This document shows positions 1-6,436 of a stretch of DNA of 8,362 nucleotides, one piece after another; position 1 is the first letter of the stretch; every line of letters begins with the position of its first letter. The translations under genes and the position numbers were made by a program. The stretch covers positions 1 through 8,362 of the forward strand of contig JAIRMY010000090.1 in NCBI GenBank assembly GCA_031258335.1, given 5' to 3'. The DNA comes from Spirochaetaceae bacterium (GTDB lineage Bacteria > Spirochaetota > Spirochaetia > Treponematales > Breznakiellaceae). Under the pieces are notes generated by a model. It searched no databases, was not told the origin of the DNA, and saw nothing but the letters and a program-made list of their open reading frames with translations.

Positions 1-2027
1 AATTCGGGCGGACATCGGAGTCCATACACAGCGAGGTTACCCAGGACATATTTCGGGGGCTGGATGCCGCGGGGTATATCACGGAAAAAACGATAGAACA
101 GCTTTACTGCCCGGACTGCGGGCGGTTTTTGGCCGACCGCTATGTGCGCGGCGTATGCCCTGCCTGCGGCTATGACGGGGCGCGAGGCGACCAGTGCGAG
201 AGCTGCGGTAAACTGCTCGAACCCACCGAGTTGAAGGCGCCGCAATGTTCGAGCTGCGGCGCGAAGCCGCTTCTAAAATCGACGAAACACCTGTACATAG
301 ACCTGCCTAAACTCAAGGGTAGGCTTGAGGCATGGATAGACACCGCGGCGGAACGGGGGAAATGGGCGCATAACGCCGTACGCATGACTAAGAGCTGGAT
401 AAGGGACGGTCTTCACGAGCGGGCGATAACACGCGACCTGAAATGGGGCATCCCCGTGCCGAAAGAGGGCTTCACACACAAAGTTTTCTATGTGTGGTTT
501 GATGCGCCTATAGGTTATGTGTCGATTACAGGTTCTCTCGCCGAGGAGCGAGGGCTGGACTGGAGGAGTTTCATCGCCTACTGGTGGAAGGATCCGGAAA
601 ACGTAGAGTTGTTTCAGTTCATAGGCAAAGACAACATACCGTTCCATACGGTAATATTCCCGTCAACCCAGCTTGGCTCCGTAAGTTCGGAGGGGGACGG
701 TTCCGGCGGCAAGGAAAACTGGACTATGCTCCACCACATGAGCAGCACGGAGTACCTTAACTACGAGGCGGGCAAGTTTTCCAAGTCCAAAGGCATGGGC
801 GTTTTTGGGACGGACGTGATGGAGACCGGGATACCCGCCGATGTCTGGCGGTTTTACATATTTTACAACAGGCCGGAAAAGTCGGACGCGCTATTTGTAT
901 GGAAAGATTTTGGCGAAAAGGTAAACGCAGAACTTATAGGCAACCTCGGCAACCTTGTCAACCGGACGCTTTCATTCGTTACCCGCTACTACGGCGGCGT
1001 TGTTCCGGCACAGGAGAGCCGGGAACAGGAGAAATCCACGCTTTTTTGGGAAAAGGCGCGGGAATACGAGGCGGCTATAACGGAAAAACTTGAATGGGCG
1101 GAACTGCGGGATGCGTTTCACCTAATATTCGACCTTTCATCCTTCGCCAACAAGACCTTTCAGGACGGCGAGCCCTGGCGTACGCGCAAGGACGACCCGC
1201 CGGCGGCGGCGGAGTTGATACGGAATTTGAGCTTCCTTGTCCGCGACCTTGCGGTACTGGCCTCGCCGTTCATTCCGGAAGCCGCTGAAAAGATAGCGGG
1301 TTTTTTTGCAACAGGAGTAGACGGCGAAGCAGTCAGCCTCTCATGGAAGGACATAGGAAAGGCGGAAGGGGAACTGCGTGTGGCAAGAAGCGCCGTGCTG
1401 TTTGAAAGGCTGGAAAGCGCCCGCATAGCGGAATTGCGCGAAAGGTATTCAGCGCCGCCTGCCGCCTTAACGCGGGACGGTTCAACACCGGCGATTACAC
1501 CGGCGATTACACCGGCGATTGATGAAAAAGACCTTGAACAGAGTTTTACCGATACCGTAGACCTTCGTGTGGCCAAAATCGTCAGGATAGAAAGGCATAC
1601 AAAGGCGGACAAGTTGTATATAGAGACACTGGATATAGCGGGCGAGGAGCGGGTGATAGTTTCCGGCTTAGTGCCTTTCTACAGTGAGGCGGAACTTTTA
1701 GGCAAGCATATCATAGTGGTATACAACCTGAAGCCGGCAAAACTGCGCGGCGTAGAGAGCCGGGGTATGCTGCTCGCTGCCTCGCTCAAGACCGCGGATG
1801 GCGAGATTGTCGAAGTGCTTGACGGGGGAGGAGCAGAGACGGGGACTCGGGCGCATCTGGAAGGGTTTACGCCGCCCCCCGTCCCTCCGCCTGAAATAGG
1901 CATAGACGCTTTTTCCGCCATACCGGTGACAGTACGGCAGAACACGGTTTACGTTGGCGGGAGGGCGCTGAGTCTTGACGGGAAACCCGTCAAGACTCAG
2001 CGCGTAGAAAACGGCGAGGCGCATTAG
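1..2027 (+). CDS. metG: Methionyl-tRNA synthetase, C-terminal part (5' end outside window)
   Basis: Charges tRNA-Met with methionine using ATP in the cytoplasm. The frame is open from base 3 to the left edge, so the gene is truncated by the window; the TTG at 129 is internal and not a start. The missing N-terminus should carry the HIGH-type motif. Visible are four CxxC pairs of the zinc-knuckle insertion (codons at 108-119, 156-167, 195-206, 246-257), the FDAPIGY segment, GKDNIPFH, and the second class I motif as KFSKS (774-788) rather than KMSKS. The TGIPADVWRFY stretch after it resembles archaeal and eukaryotic enzymes. An anticodon-binding helical domain follows, then a TPAI-repeat linker, then an EMAP-II/Trbp111-type tRNA-binding domain (about 1551-1850), and an extra tail of about 55 residues. 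livM follows after 2 bases. Identity is certain; the lineage call is from remembered family motifs. Confidence 0.97.
   Translation, partial: FGRTSESIHSEVTQDIFRGLDAAGYITEKTIEQLYCPDCGRFLADRYVRGVCPACGYDGARGDQCESCGKLLEPTELKAPQCSSCGAKPLLKSTKHLYIDLPKLKGRLEAWIDTAAERGKWAHNAVRMTKSWIRDGLHERAITRDLKWGIPVPKEGFTHKVFYVWFDAPIGYVSITGSLAEERGLDWRSFIAYWWKDPENVELFQFIGKDNIPFHTVIFPSTQLGSVSSEGDGSGGKENWTMLHHMSSTEYLNYEAGKFSKSKGMGVFGTDVMETGIPADVWRFYIFYNRPEKSDALFVWKDFGEKVNAELIGNLGNLVNRTLSFVTRYYGGVVPAQESREQEKSTLFWEKAREYEAAITEKLEWAELRDAFHLIFDLSSFANKTFQDGEPWRTRKDDPPAAAELIRNLSFLVRDLAVLASPFIPEAAEKIAGFFATGVDGEAVSLSWKDIGKAEGELRVARSAVLFERLESARIAELRERYSAPPAALTRDGSTPAITPAITPAIDEKDLEQSFTDTVDLRVAKIVRIERHTKADKLYIETLDIAGEERVIVSGLVPFYSEAELLGKHIIVVYNLKPAKLRGVESRGMLLAASLKTADGEIVEVLDGGGAETGTRAHLEGFTPPPVPPPEIGIDAFSAIPVTVRQNTVYVGGRALSLDGKPVKTQRVENGEAH
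1485..1520 (+). repeat. Three perfect 12-bp tandem repeats in metG linker
   Basis: ACACCGGCGATT occurs three times in a row without mismatch. The unit is a multiple of three and in frame, so it encodes three TPAI units in the linker between the helical anticodon-binding domain and the tRNA-binding domain of MetG. Copy number could change by slippage without breaking the reading frame. Confidence 0.95.
1965..2003. repeat. Perfect 18-bp inverted repeat with AAA loop at the end of metG
   Basis: The left arm GCGCTGAGTCTTGACGGG (1965-1982) and the right arm CCCGTCAAGACTCAGCGC (1986-2003) are exact reverse complements separated by AAA. The whole element is in frame in metG, encoding the segment from about ALSLDG to KTQR, and ends 24 bases before the end of the stop codon. 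No T-run follows on either strand, so it does not look like a classical intrinsic terminator. It could be a small palindromic repeat element, an mRNA-stabilising hairpin, or a structure that tunes translation into livM, which starts 26 bases later. Confidence 0.95.
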
Positions 2028-2029
2028 GC

Positions 2030-3031
2030 GTGGCGGGCATGACAAAAAAAACAAGCGGGGCGCTGATACCGGCAATTTTTGCCGTTTTACTTACCGTTGT
2101 TCCGTCTGTACTGATACATACCGGCGTCATAGACGCTTACACGGCGCAAATTATCACGGTGGCGGGGGTAAACGCGCTGCTTGCCGTGAGCGTGAACATG
2201 ATTACAGGCATTACCGGGCAGCTTTCTATAGGTCAGGCCGGTTTCATGGCTATAGGGGCGTATGCCTGTATCTTTTTTAACCTGAATCTAGGATTTCCAC
2301 TCCCGCTTGCCGCGGTACTCGCCGCCCTGTTTACTTCTTTTACCGGTTTTCTCATAGGATTCCCTACGCTGAAACTAACAGGGGATTACCTTGCCATAGT
2401 AACACTGGGCTCAGGAGAAATAATCCGTGTAGTGCTTACTAACATAAGGGAGGTAACAGGCGGCGCCAACGGGAGGCAGTTCCCTAACGTCCTTTCGTTT
2501 GCTCCGGGTATGTCGTTCTTTACCGTTACCGCTACGCTGGTTATAACGGTAACGCTGCTACAAAACTTCCTACGTTCCAGCTTCGGTAGGGCTATACTCG
2601 CCGTCCGCGAAGATGAGATTGCCGCCAACTGCTCAGGGATAAGCGTATTCCGTTACAAGATGACAGGATTCGTGAGCGCGGCCTTTACCGCGGGTCTGGG
2701 CGGCGCTCTGTACGCCATGGTGATAGGCTTCGTCAAACCGGATATAGCCTCGTTTACAAAGAGCATAGACTACCTGATATTCGTTGTGCTGGGCGGCATG
2801 GGTTCTATGACGGGCGCGATACTCGCCGCCTATGTACTCACCTATTTGCAGGAATTCCTGCGCTTTCTGCAAGACTACCGCCTCTTATTCTACCCGCTCA
2901 TACTGATAATCGTGATGTTGCGCCGCCCGCAGGGGCTGCTCGGCATGAAAGAACTGTCCTTTGTACGCCTCTGGGATCGCGCGTCCAATGTGATACGCAA
3001 ATTCACCGGCAGACTCGCGCCGCGTAGGTAG
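2030..3031 (+). CDS. livM: Branched-chain amino acid ABC transporter permease, LivM type
   Basis: One of the two inner-membrane permeases of a Leu/Ile/Val (or related amide/urea) ABC importer. In this family it pairs with LivH, the ATPases LivG and LivF, and a periplasmic binding protein. The 333 residues are strongly hydrophobic with roughly eight to nine membrane segments. Family hallmarks include ITGQLSIGQAGFMAIGAY (about 61-78), GDYLAIVTLGSGEIIR (118-133), TGGANG (143-148), the cytoplasmic ATPase-coupling loop SFGRAILAVREDEIAA (184-199), and the closing VMLRRPQGLLG (295-305). The GTG at 2030 has a GAGG 10 bases upstream. The in-frame ATG at 2039 is an alternative with no better ribosome site. 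It starts 2 bases after metG, so the two are probably co-transcribed and translationally coupled. No other liv gene lies in the window, so the partners must be elsewhere. Substrate cannot be told from the permease alone. Confidence 0.93.
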   Translation: MAGMTKKTSGALIPAIFAVLLTVVPSVLIHTGVIDAYTAQIITVAGVNALLAVSVNMITGITGQLSIGQAGFMAIGAYACIFFNLNLGFPLPLAAVLAALFTSFTGFLIGFPTLKLTGDYLAIVTLGSGEIIRVVLTNIREVTGGANGRQFPNVLSFAPGMSFFTVTATLVITVTLLQNFLRSSFGRAILAVREDEIAANCSGISVFRYKMTGFVSAAFTAGLGGALYAMVIGFVKPDIASFTKSIDYLIFVVLGGMGSMTGAILAAYVLTYLQEFLRFLQDYRLLFYPLILIIVMLRRPQGLLGMKELSFVRLWDRASNVIRKFTGRLAPRR

Positions 3032-3079
3032 CGCTTACTTATACTTGTCAAACAGGGGTATACTGAGGGGTGTTTTACC

Positions 3080-3084
3080 GGAGG
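3080..3084 (+). promoter_or_regulatory. Ribosome binding site that fixes the glycosyltransferase start
   Basis: GGAGG lies 11 bases before the ATG at 3096. It selects this ATG over the in-frame TTG at 3045, which has no such site and would add 17 residues (beginning MSNRGILRG) that do not look like the start of a GT4 fold. Confidence 0.8.
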
Positions 3085-3095
3085 TAAATTTTATA

Positions 3096-4226
3096 ATGAA
3101 GATAGGTATAGACACCTTTGGCTGTAATACGAGAGTTTCCGGCGTAGGCGTCTACTTAACGCAGGTTTTAAAACGTATACCTCCGTCGGGCGCATTGTTT
3201 GAACTTTTTGGCTGGGAGTACGACCGTTATATGTTCAGCGAAAGGTCGGGGAAAAAACTGGACTTTGTCGCCTGTTGCCGGATTTCAGGGGAAACGGCGA
3301 ATTCGCTGTGGCATATCCTAAGATACCCTAAATTTGCCCGCGGGCGGGGTTTTGATATATGTTTTTTCCCCGCGGCGCACCGCCGTCTGCCGAATAAATC
3401 GCCGTGCCTTACCATAGGAACCGTGCATGATATGGCGGCTTACTGGGGAACCGTGCGGACGAGGGAACATCTAGGCGCGGTTTTGCGCGTGGCGCTGCCT
3501 GATTCGCTCCGGCGGCTTGACCGCGTCATTGCCGTTAGCTCATGGGTAAAGCAGGAATTGATAGACGTTGCCCGGGTAAAAGAATCACGCATCGATGTCG
3601 TTCATAACGGAGTCGACCACGACGTATACTATCCGCGTCCCCAAAAAAACGAAAGTCTTGAGCCGGTCAGACCATTTACGTTCAGGCATCCCTACATACT
3701 GTACGCCGCGCGGCTTGAACATCCGATAAAAAACCATACAGGTTTGATACGCGCTTTCGAGATTTTCAAGCAGAGAACCAAACTGCCGCATCGTTTAGTG
3801 TTTGCCGGAGGCGACAACAAAGGTGTAAAAACGATAAAAGATTTTGCGCTTGCCTCTCCTCAGCGGTCAGACATTTTTTTCACCGGACCCTTTCCATCGG
3901 AAAATCTGCCGGAACTTGTCGCCGGCGCCGACATGGCAGTGATTCCTTCGTTTTACGAAGGGTTTGGGCAGGGGGCTATAGAGGCGATGGCGAGCGGTGT
4001 ACCCGTTGCCTGCGCCCGCGCCGCCTCTCTGCCGGAAACAGCCAACCATGCCGCCCTATACTTTGACCCCTACGACAGCGAGGACATGGCAGACCGCATG
4101 GTCTCGCTTGCCACCGACGAAGCCCTTTACAACAGATGCCGCGAAGCGGGGCTGGAACGCGCCAAAGATTTTTCATGGGACCGCTGCGCCGGGCAAACTC
4201 TGCGTATAGTACAAGAGTCGGTGTGA
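3096..4226 (+). CDS. GT4-family glycosyltransferase
   Basis: Predicted retaining glycosyltransferase with a GT-B fold that moves a sugar from a nucleotide-sugar to a growing glycan or glycolipid, probably at the cytoplasmic membrane face. It has 376 residues from the ATG at 3096, a normal length for the family. The N-terminus MKIGIDTFGCNTRVSGVGVY is the usual first strand and glycine-rich acceptor loop, and HDM plus AVSSWVKQEL belong to the acceptor domain. In the donor domain, YAARLEHPIKNH (R206 and K212) is the phosphate-contacting segment, and EGFGQGAIE has the EX7E pair (E288, E296) followed by AMASGVPV. The closest general resemblance is to mannosyltransferase-like GT4 enzymes, but donor and acceptor cannot be read from sequence. 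It lies 64 bases after livM, with no polysaccharide cluster around it. The family call is firm and the role unknown. Confidence 0.9.
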   Translation: MKIGIDTFGCNTRVSGVGVYLTQVLKRIPPSGALFELFGWEYDRYMFSERSGKKLDFVACCRISGETANSLWHILRYPKFARGRGFDICFFPAAHRRLPNKSPCLTIGTVHDMAAYWGTVRTREHLGAVLRVALPDSLRRLDRVIAVSSWVKQELIDVARVKESRIDVVHNGVDHDVYYPRPQKNESLEPVRPFTFRHPYILYAARLEHPIKNHTGLIRAFEIFKQRTKLPHRLVFAGGDNKGVKTIKDFALASPQRSDIFFTGPFPSENLPELVAGADMAVIPSFYEGFGQGAIEAMASGVPVACARAASLPETANHAALYFDPYDSEDMADRMVSLATDEALYNRCREAGLERAKDFSWDRCAGQTLRIVQESV

Positions 4227-4297
4227 GTTGGTTATACCGTGCGCGATGCGCGAATGGATAATGGGTCTTGGGGATCATCACTCGCGCGTAGAACGCC

Positions 4298-4314
4298 GCG
4301 GCGCTTTTCGCCGC
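4298..4314 (+). terminator. Weak hairpin between glycosyltransferase and hydrolase genes
   Basis: GCGGCG-CTTTT-CGCCGC forms a 6-bp all-GC stem with a 5-base loop, about 70 bases after the glycosyltransferase stop and directly before the hydrolase promoter. The position suits a terminator separating two transcription units, but only a mixed TTACTTAACAATTTT tract follows rather than a clean T-run, so the assignment is tentative. The rest of the gap (4227-4297) shows only a short direct duplication, TGCGCGA twice at 4240-4253. Confidence 0.35.
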
Positions 4315-4318
4315 TTAC

Positions 4319-4347
4319 TTAACAATTTTCGTTTCTTAGAATACAAT
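4319..4347 (+). promoter_or_regulatory. Sigma70-type promoter for the hydrolase gene
   Basis: The -35 is TTAACA (4319-4324) and the -10 is TACAAT (4342-4347), each matching 5 of 6 consensus bases, with the optimal 17-base spacer. Transcription would be expected to start around 4354-4355, on or next to the ATG at 4355. The -10 overlaps the more upstream ATG at 4346. That argues against 4346 as the start when this promoter is used. Confidence 0.6.
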
Positions 4348-4354
4348 GGTGTCG

Positions 4355-5305
4355 ATGCTTGAACAGACTTCATGGTTTGAAACCCGTGATAATGTCAAAC
4401 TTTTTTTGAGGCGTTGGACGCCTGACGATGGAATCCCGCGCGGTGTTGTACAGATAGTACACGGTATGGCGGAACACGGTTTGCGTTATGCGGAAACGGC
4501 GGCTTACCTCTGCGGCAGGGGTTATGCAGTGTGGGCAGCAGATATGCGCGGTCATGGCAGGACGGCGGACCTTGGCGTAAACCCCGCGGACTTAGGCGGG
4601 CTCGCGGGACATTGCGCGGACAATAAGGCTTTCTCAAAAATTCTGCTCGATGTTGAAAAAATCAACTCGGAGATTCAAAAGGTTTACCCGGCGCTTCCTT
4701 TATTTCTGCTGGGACACTCGTGGGGTTCTTTCATCGTGCAGGGTTACATGGAAACCTTCAACAAACGCCGGCTTTCCGGCTGTATTCTTTCGGGTACAAA
4801 GGGGCCGGGCGGCGCGTTTGTCGGGTTCGGAGCGTCTTTCATGACGTTTTTTGCCGCCGTCAAGGGAGTACGCCGCTACTCCGCCTTTGCGCAGAGCCTG
4901 GCGGACGGCGCTTACAACAAATTTTTTAGACCCAACAGGACGACGCTTGACTGGTTATCCAGAGACGAAGCTGAAGTTGACGCCGCCATAGCCGATACGT
5001 TGCGTTGCCGGTATTGCAGCGCAGGCTTTTACCGGGATATGGCGCGCGCCCTTCAGCGTATACACCGCAAACGGAACATAGAGCGTATCAACCGCAACCT
5101 TCCAGTGTATCTGTTCTCCGGCAACGCCGATCCGGTAGGCGGCATGGGTACGGAACCCACAGCCTTGGTTGATATTTACCGTAAGATGGGCATGAAGGAT
5201 ATTGAGTTTGTGTTGTACCCCGGAGGGCGGCACGAACCCCTGCACGAAACCAACCGCGAAGAGGTAATGCGCAACCTCTGCATCTGGCTGGATAAACATG
5301 CCTGA
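4355..5305 (+). CDS. Alpha/beta hydrolase, monoacylglycerol lipase / lysophospholipase-like
   Basis: Predicted cytoplasmic serine hydrolase of the Hydrolase_4 (S33-like) group, whose members cleave monoacylglycerols, lysophospholipids or other esters. Counted from the ATG at 4355 (316 residues), the nucleophile elbow GHSWGS places the catalytic Ser at 122, the Asp is probably D259 in NADPVGG, and the His is H293 in GGRHEPLHE. The oxyanion region HGMAEHGLRY and the following ADMRGHGRT are typical of the group. No signal peptide is visible. The in-frame ATG at 4346 would add three residues (MVS); 4355 is preferred because the promoter -10 covers 4342-4347 and neither ATG has a Shine-Dalgarno sequence. 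It stands alone behind its own promoter, and pcnB starts 39 bases after its stop, possibly in the same transcript. The fold is certain; the substrate is unknown. Confidence 0.92.
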   Translation: MLEQTSWFETRDNVKLFLRRWTPDDGIPRGVVQIVHGMAEHGLRYAETAAYLCGRGYAVWAADMRGHGRTADLGVNPADLGGLAGHCADNKAFSKILLDVEKINSEIQKVYPALPLFLLGHSWGSFIVQGYMETFNKRRLSGCILSGTKGPGGAFVGFGASFMTFFAAVKGVRRYSAFAQSLADGAYNKFFRPNRTTLDWLSRDEAEVDAAIADTLRCRYCSAGFYRDMARALQRIHRKRNIERINRNLPVYLFSGNADPVGGMGTEPTALVDIYRKMGMKDIEFVLYPGGRHEPLHETNREEVMRNLCIWLDKHA

Positions 5306-5334
5306 TGCCGCTATATGGGTATAACATGACAAAA

Positions 5335-5347
5335 GGGATGGATTTTG
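5335..5347 (+). promoter_or_regulatory. Weak ribosome site and non-ATG start region of pcnB
   Basis: An in-frame TGA at 5327-5329 limits how far upstream pcnB can begin. Between it and the conserved domain the only plausible initiators are TTG at 5345 and the ATT directly before it at 5342. The only purine-rich match is GGGATGG (5335-5341), with GGGA about 6 bases from the TTG. Initiation is therefore expected to be inefficient. Confidence 0.55.
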
Positions 5348-6436
5348 CGTTTTCGATATACAAAGGGTAAAAACGGGAAAGCGGAAAAAAAGGCTGTAGT
5401 TTATACAAAGGATGAACACAGCATAGATTCAGGCGATGTAGACGCGGACGCAGCCTATATATGTTCGCGCCTCCGTATCGAAGGGTTCGAGACTTACATA
5501 GTGGGCGGGGCTGTGCGCGACCTGATATTGGGAAACAAGCCTAAGGATTTTGACATAGCGACTGCGGCAAGCCCTGCCCGGATAAAAAGAGTATTCCGCA
5601 ATTCACGGATAATAGGACGGCGTTTCAGGCTCGTTCATGTATTCTTTGGCAGTAAAATTTACGAACTTGCCACTTTTCGCTCCCTCAAAGATGGCGCGAC
5701 GGGCAATACCTTCGGCACTATAGAAGAAGACGTGATGCGCCGTGATTTCTCGTTGAACGCGCTGTTCTATGACCCGGAACAGGAACTCGTGATTGATTAT
5801 ATAGGCGGCGTTGAAGATATACGCAAACGGATAATTCACCCTATAATACCGCTGGATAAAATTTTTACCGATGATCCCGTCCGCATGATACGCGCCGTTA
5901 AATATGCGGCTATGACGGGTTTTGAGATACCTTTCAAGTTGCGCAACAGGATTAAGGACGAGGCGCATCTGCTCGAGGCTGTCTCTCCATCGCGTTTAAC
6001 CGAAGAAATCGTCAAAATAATAAACTCCTCCTGCCCCGCGGATATAGTAAAGGCGCTGGATTCCTACGGTTTATACAGGTATTTGCAGCCTAACGCCGCT
6101 CGCATGATGGAAAAAAACCGGGACTTCAGAGAGCGGTACATGAAATCGCTCATGAGCCTGACGCAAAAACCTGACGCGGGAGTCCCTGCGCTCCGGGCGC
6201 TCATAGCGGACTATGTAGAGGTAAACACAGATTGGACGGGCGCTATGCCGGAATTGTTTCGTAAAACTTTTTTCTCCGTCCGTAAGTTCATCATGCCCAT
6301 GAGTCCGCAACGCATGGAACTTGGCAAGGCTCTGCGGCAGATCTTTGCCGAACACGGCATAGTTGTAAAAAAAACCCGCCCACTCTACATCAGGGGACGG
6401 GATCTTCACGAAGACAACGCCGGCAGTCCTACCTAA
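5345..6436 (+). CDS. pcnB: Poly(A) polymerase (PcnB type, class II nucleotidyltransferase)
   Basis: Adds untemplated 3' adenosines to RNA, which in bacteria mostly marks RNA for exonucleases. The 363 residues from TTG 5345 contain VGGAVRD (53-59), the metal-binding carboxylates DFD (D68, D70) with a third acid at E107 in YELATFR, then RRDFSLNAL (132-140) and DDPVRMIRAVKYA (176-188). IIGRRFRLVHV (89-99) matches the segment that separates poly(A) polymerases from CCA-adding enzymes, so polyadenylation is the better call, though a CCA role cannot be excluded without an assay. It is about 100 residues shorter than E. coli PcnB, with a reduced C-terminal region. Its 3' end overlaps the convergent minus-strand gene by 8 bases and contains that gene's probable terminator at codons 341-353. 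It starts 39 bases after the hydrolase and may share its transcript. Confidence 0.92.
   Translation: MRFRYTKGKNGKAEKKAVVYTKDEHSIDSGDVDADAAYICSRLRIEGFETYIVGGAVRDLILGNKPKDFDIATAASPARIKRVFRNSRIIGRRFRLVHVFFGSKIYELATFRSLKDGATGNTFGTIEEDVMRRDFSLNALFYDPEQELVIDYIGGVEDIRKRIIHPIIPLDKIFTDDPVRMIRAVKYAAMTGFEIPFKLRNRIKDEAHLLEAVSPSRLTEEIVKIINSSCPADIVKALDSYGLYRYLQPNAARMMEKNRDFRERYMKSLMSLTQKPDAGVPALRALIADYVEVNTDWTGAMPELFRKTFFSVRKFIMPMSPQRMELGKALRQIFAEHGIVVKKTRPLYIRGRDLHEDNAGSPT
6367..6401 (-). terminator. Intrinsic terminator for the minus-strand operon, inside pcnB
   Basis: Read on the minus strand: CCCGTCC (6401-6395), a 13-base loop, GGGCGGG (6381-6375), then eight T (6374-6367). The 7-bp stem contains one G-U wobble and is otherwise GC, followed directly by the U-run, which is textbook rho-independent form. 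It starts about 28 bases past the stop of the TPR gene. On the + strand the wobble becomes a C-A mismatch and there is no T-run, so it should act only on minus-strand transcripts. Confidence 0.75.

Noticed and set aside
129..131. TTG as a start codon for metG
   Set aside because: The same frame is open to the left edge and encodes conserved MetRS sequence (FGRTSES..., GYITEKTIEQLYCPDC) before it, so it is internal.
1160..2075. Long minus-strand ORFs opposite metG
   Set aside because: They mirror the metG frame in GC-rich sequence, have low-complexity Ser/Arg/Pro content and no family resemblance.
3036..3064. Possible promoter before the glycosyltransferase (TATACT at 3059 and 3040)
   Set aside because: The -10-like hexamers are good but no -35 with acceptable spacing was found; TTGTCA at 3045 is only 8 bases from TATACT.
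3997..4281. Overlapping ORFs in other frames across the glycosyltransferase 3' end
   Set aside because: They run inside a clearly conserved GT4 gene, have arginine- and proline-rich unstructured translations and no ribosome sites; they are frame shadows.
5316..5325. TATAAC as a -10 for pcnB
   Set aside because: No -35 at 16-18 bases upstream, and the TG of an extended -10 is off by one base.
5326..5370. Short ORF ATG ACA AAA ... TAA overlapping the pcnB start
   Set aside because: Fourteen codons, no ribosome site, no recognisable content. It could be a translated leader but nothing supports it.
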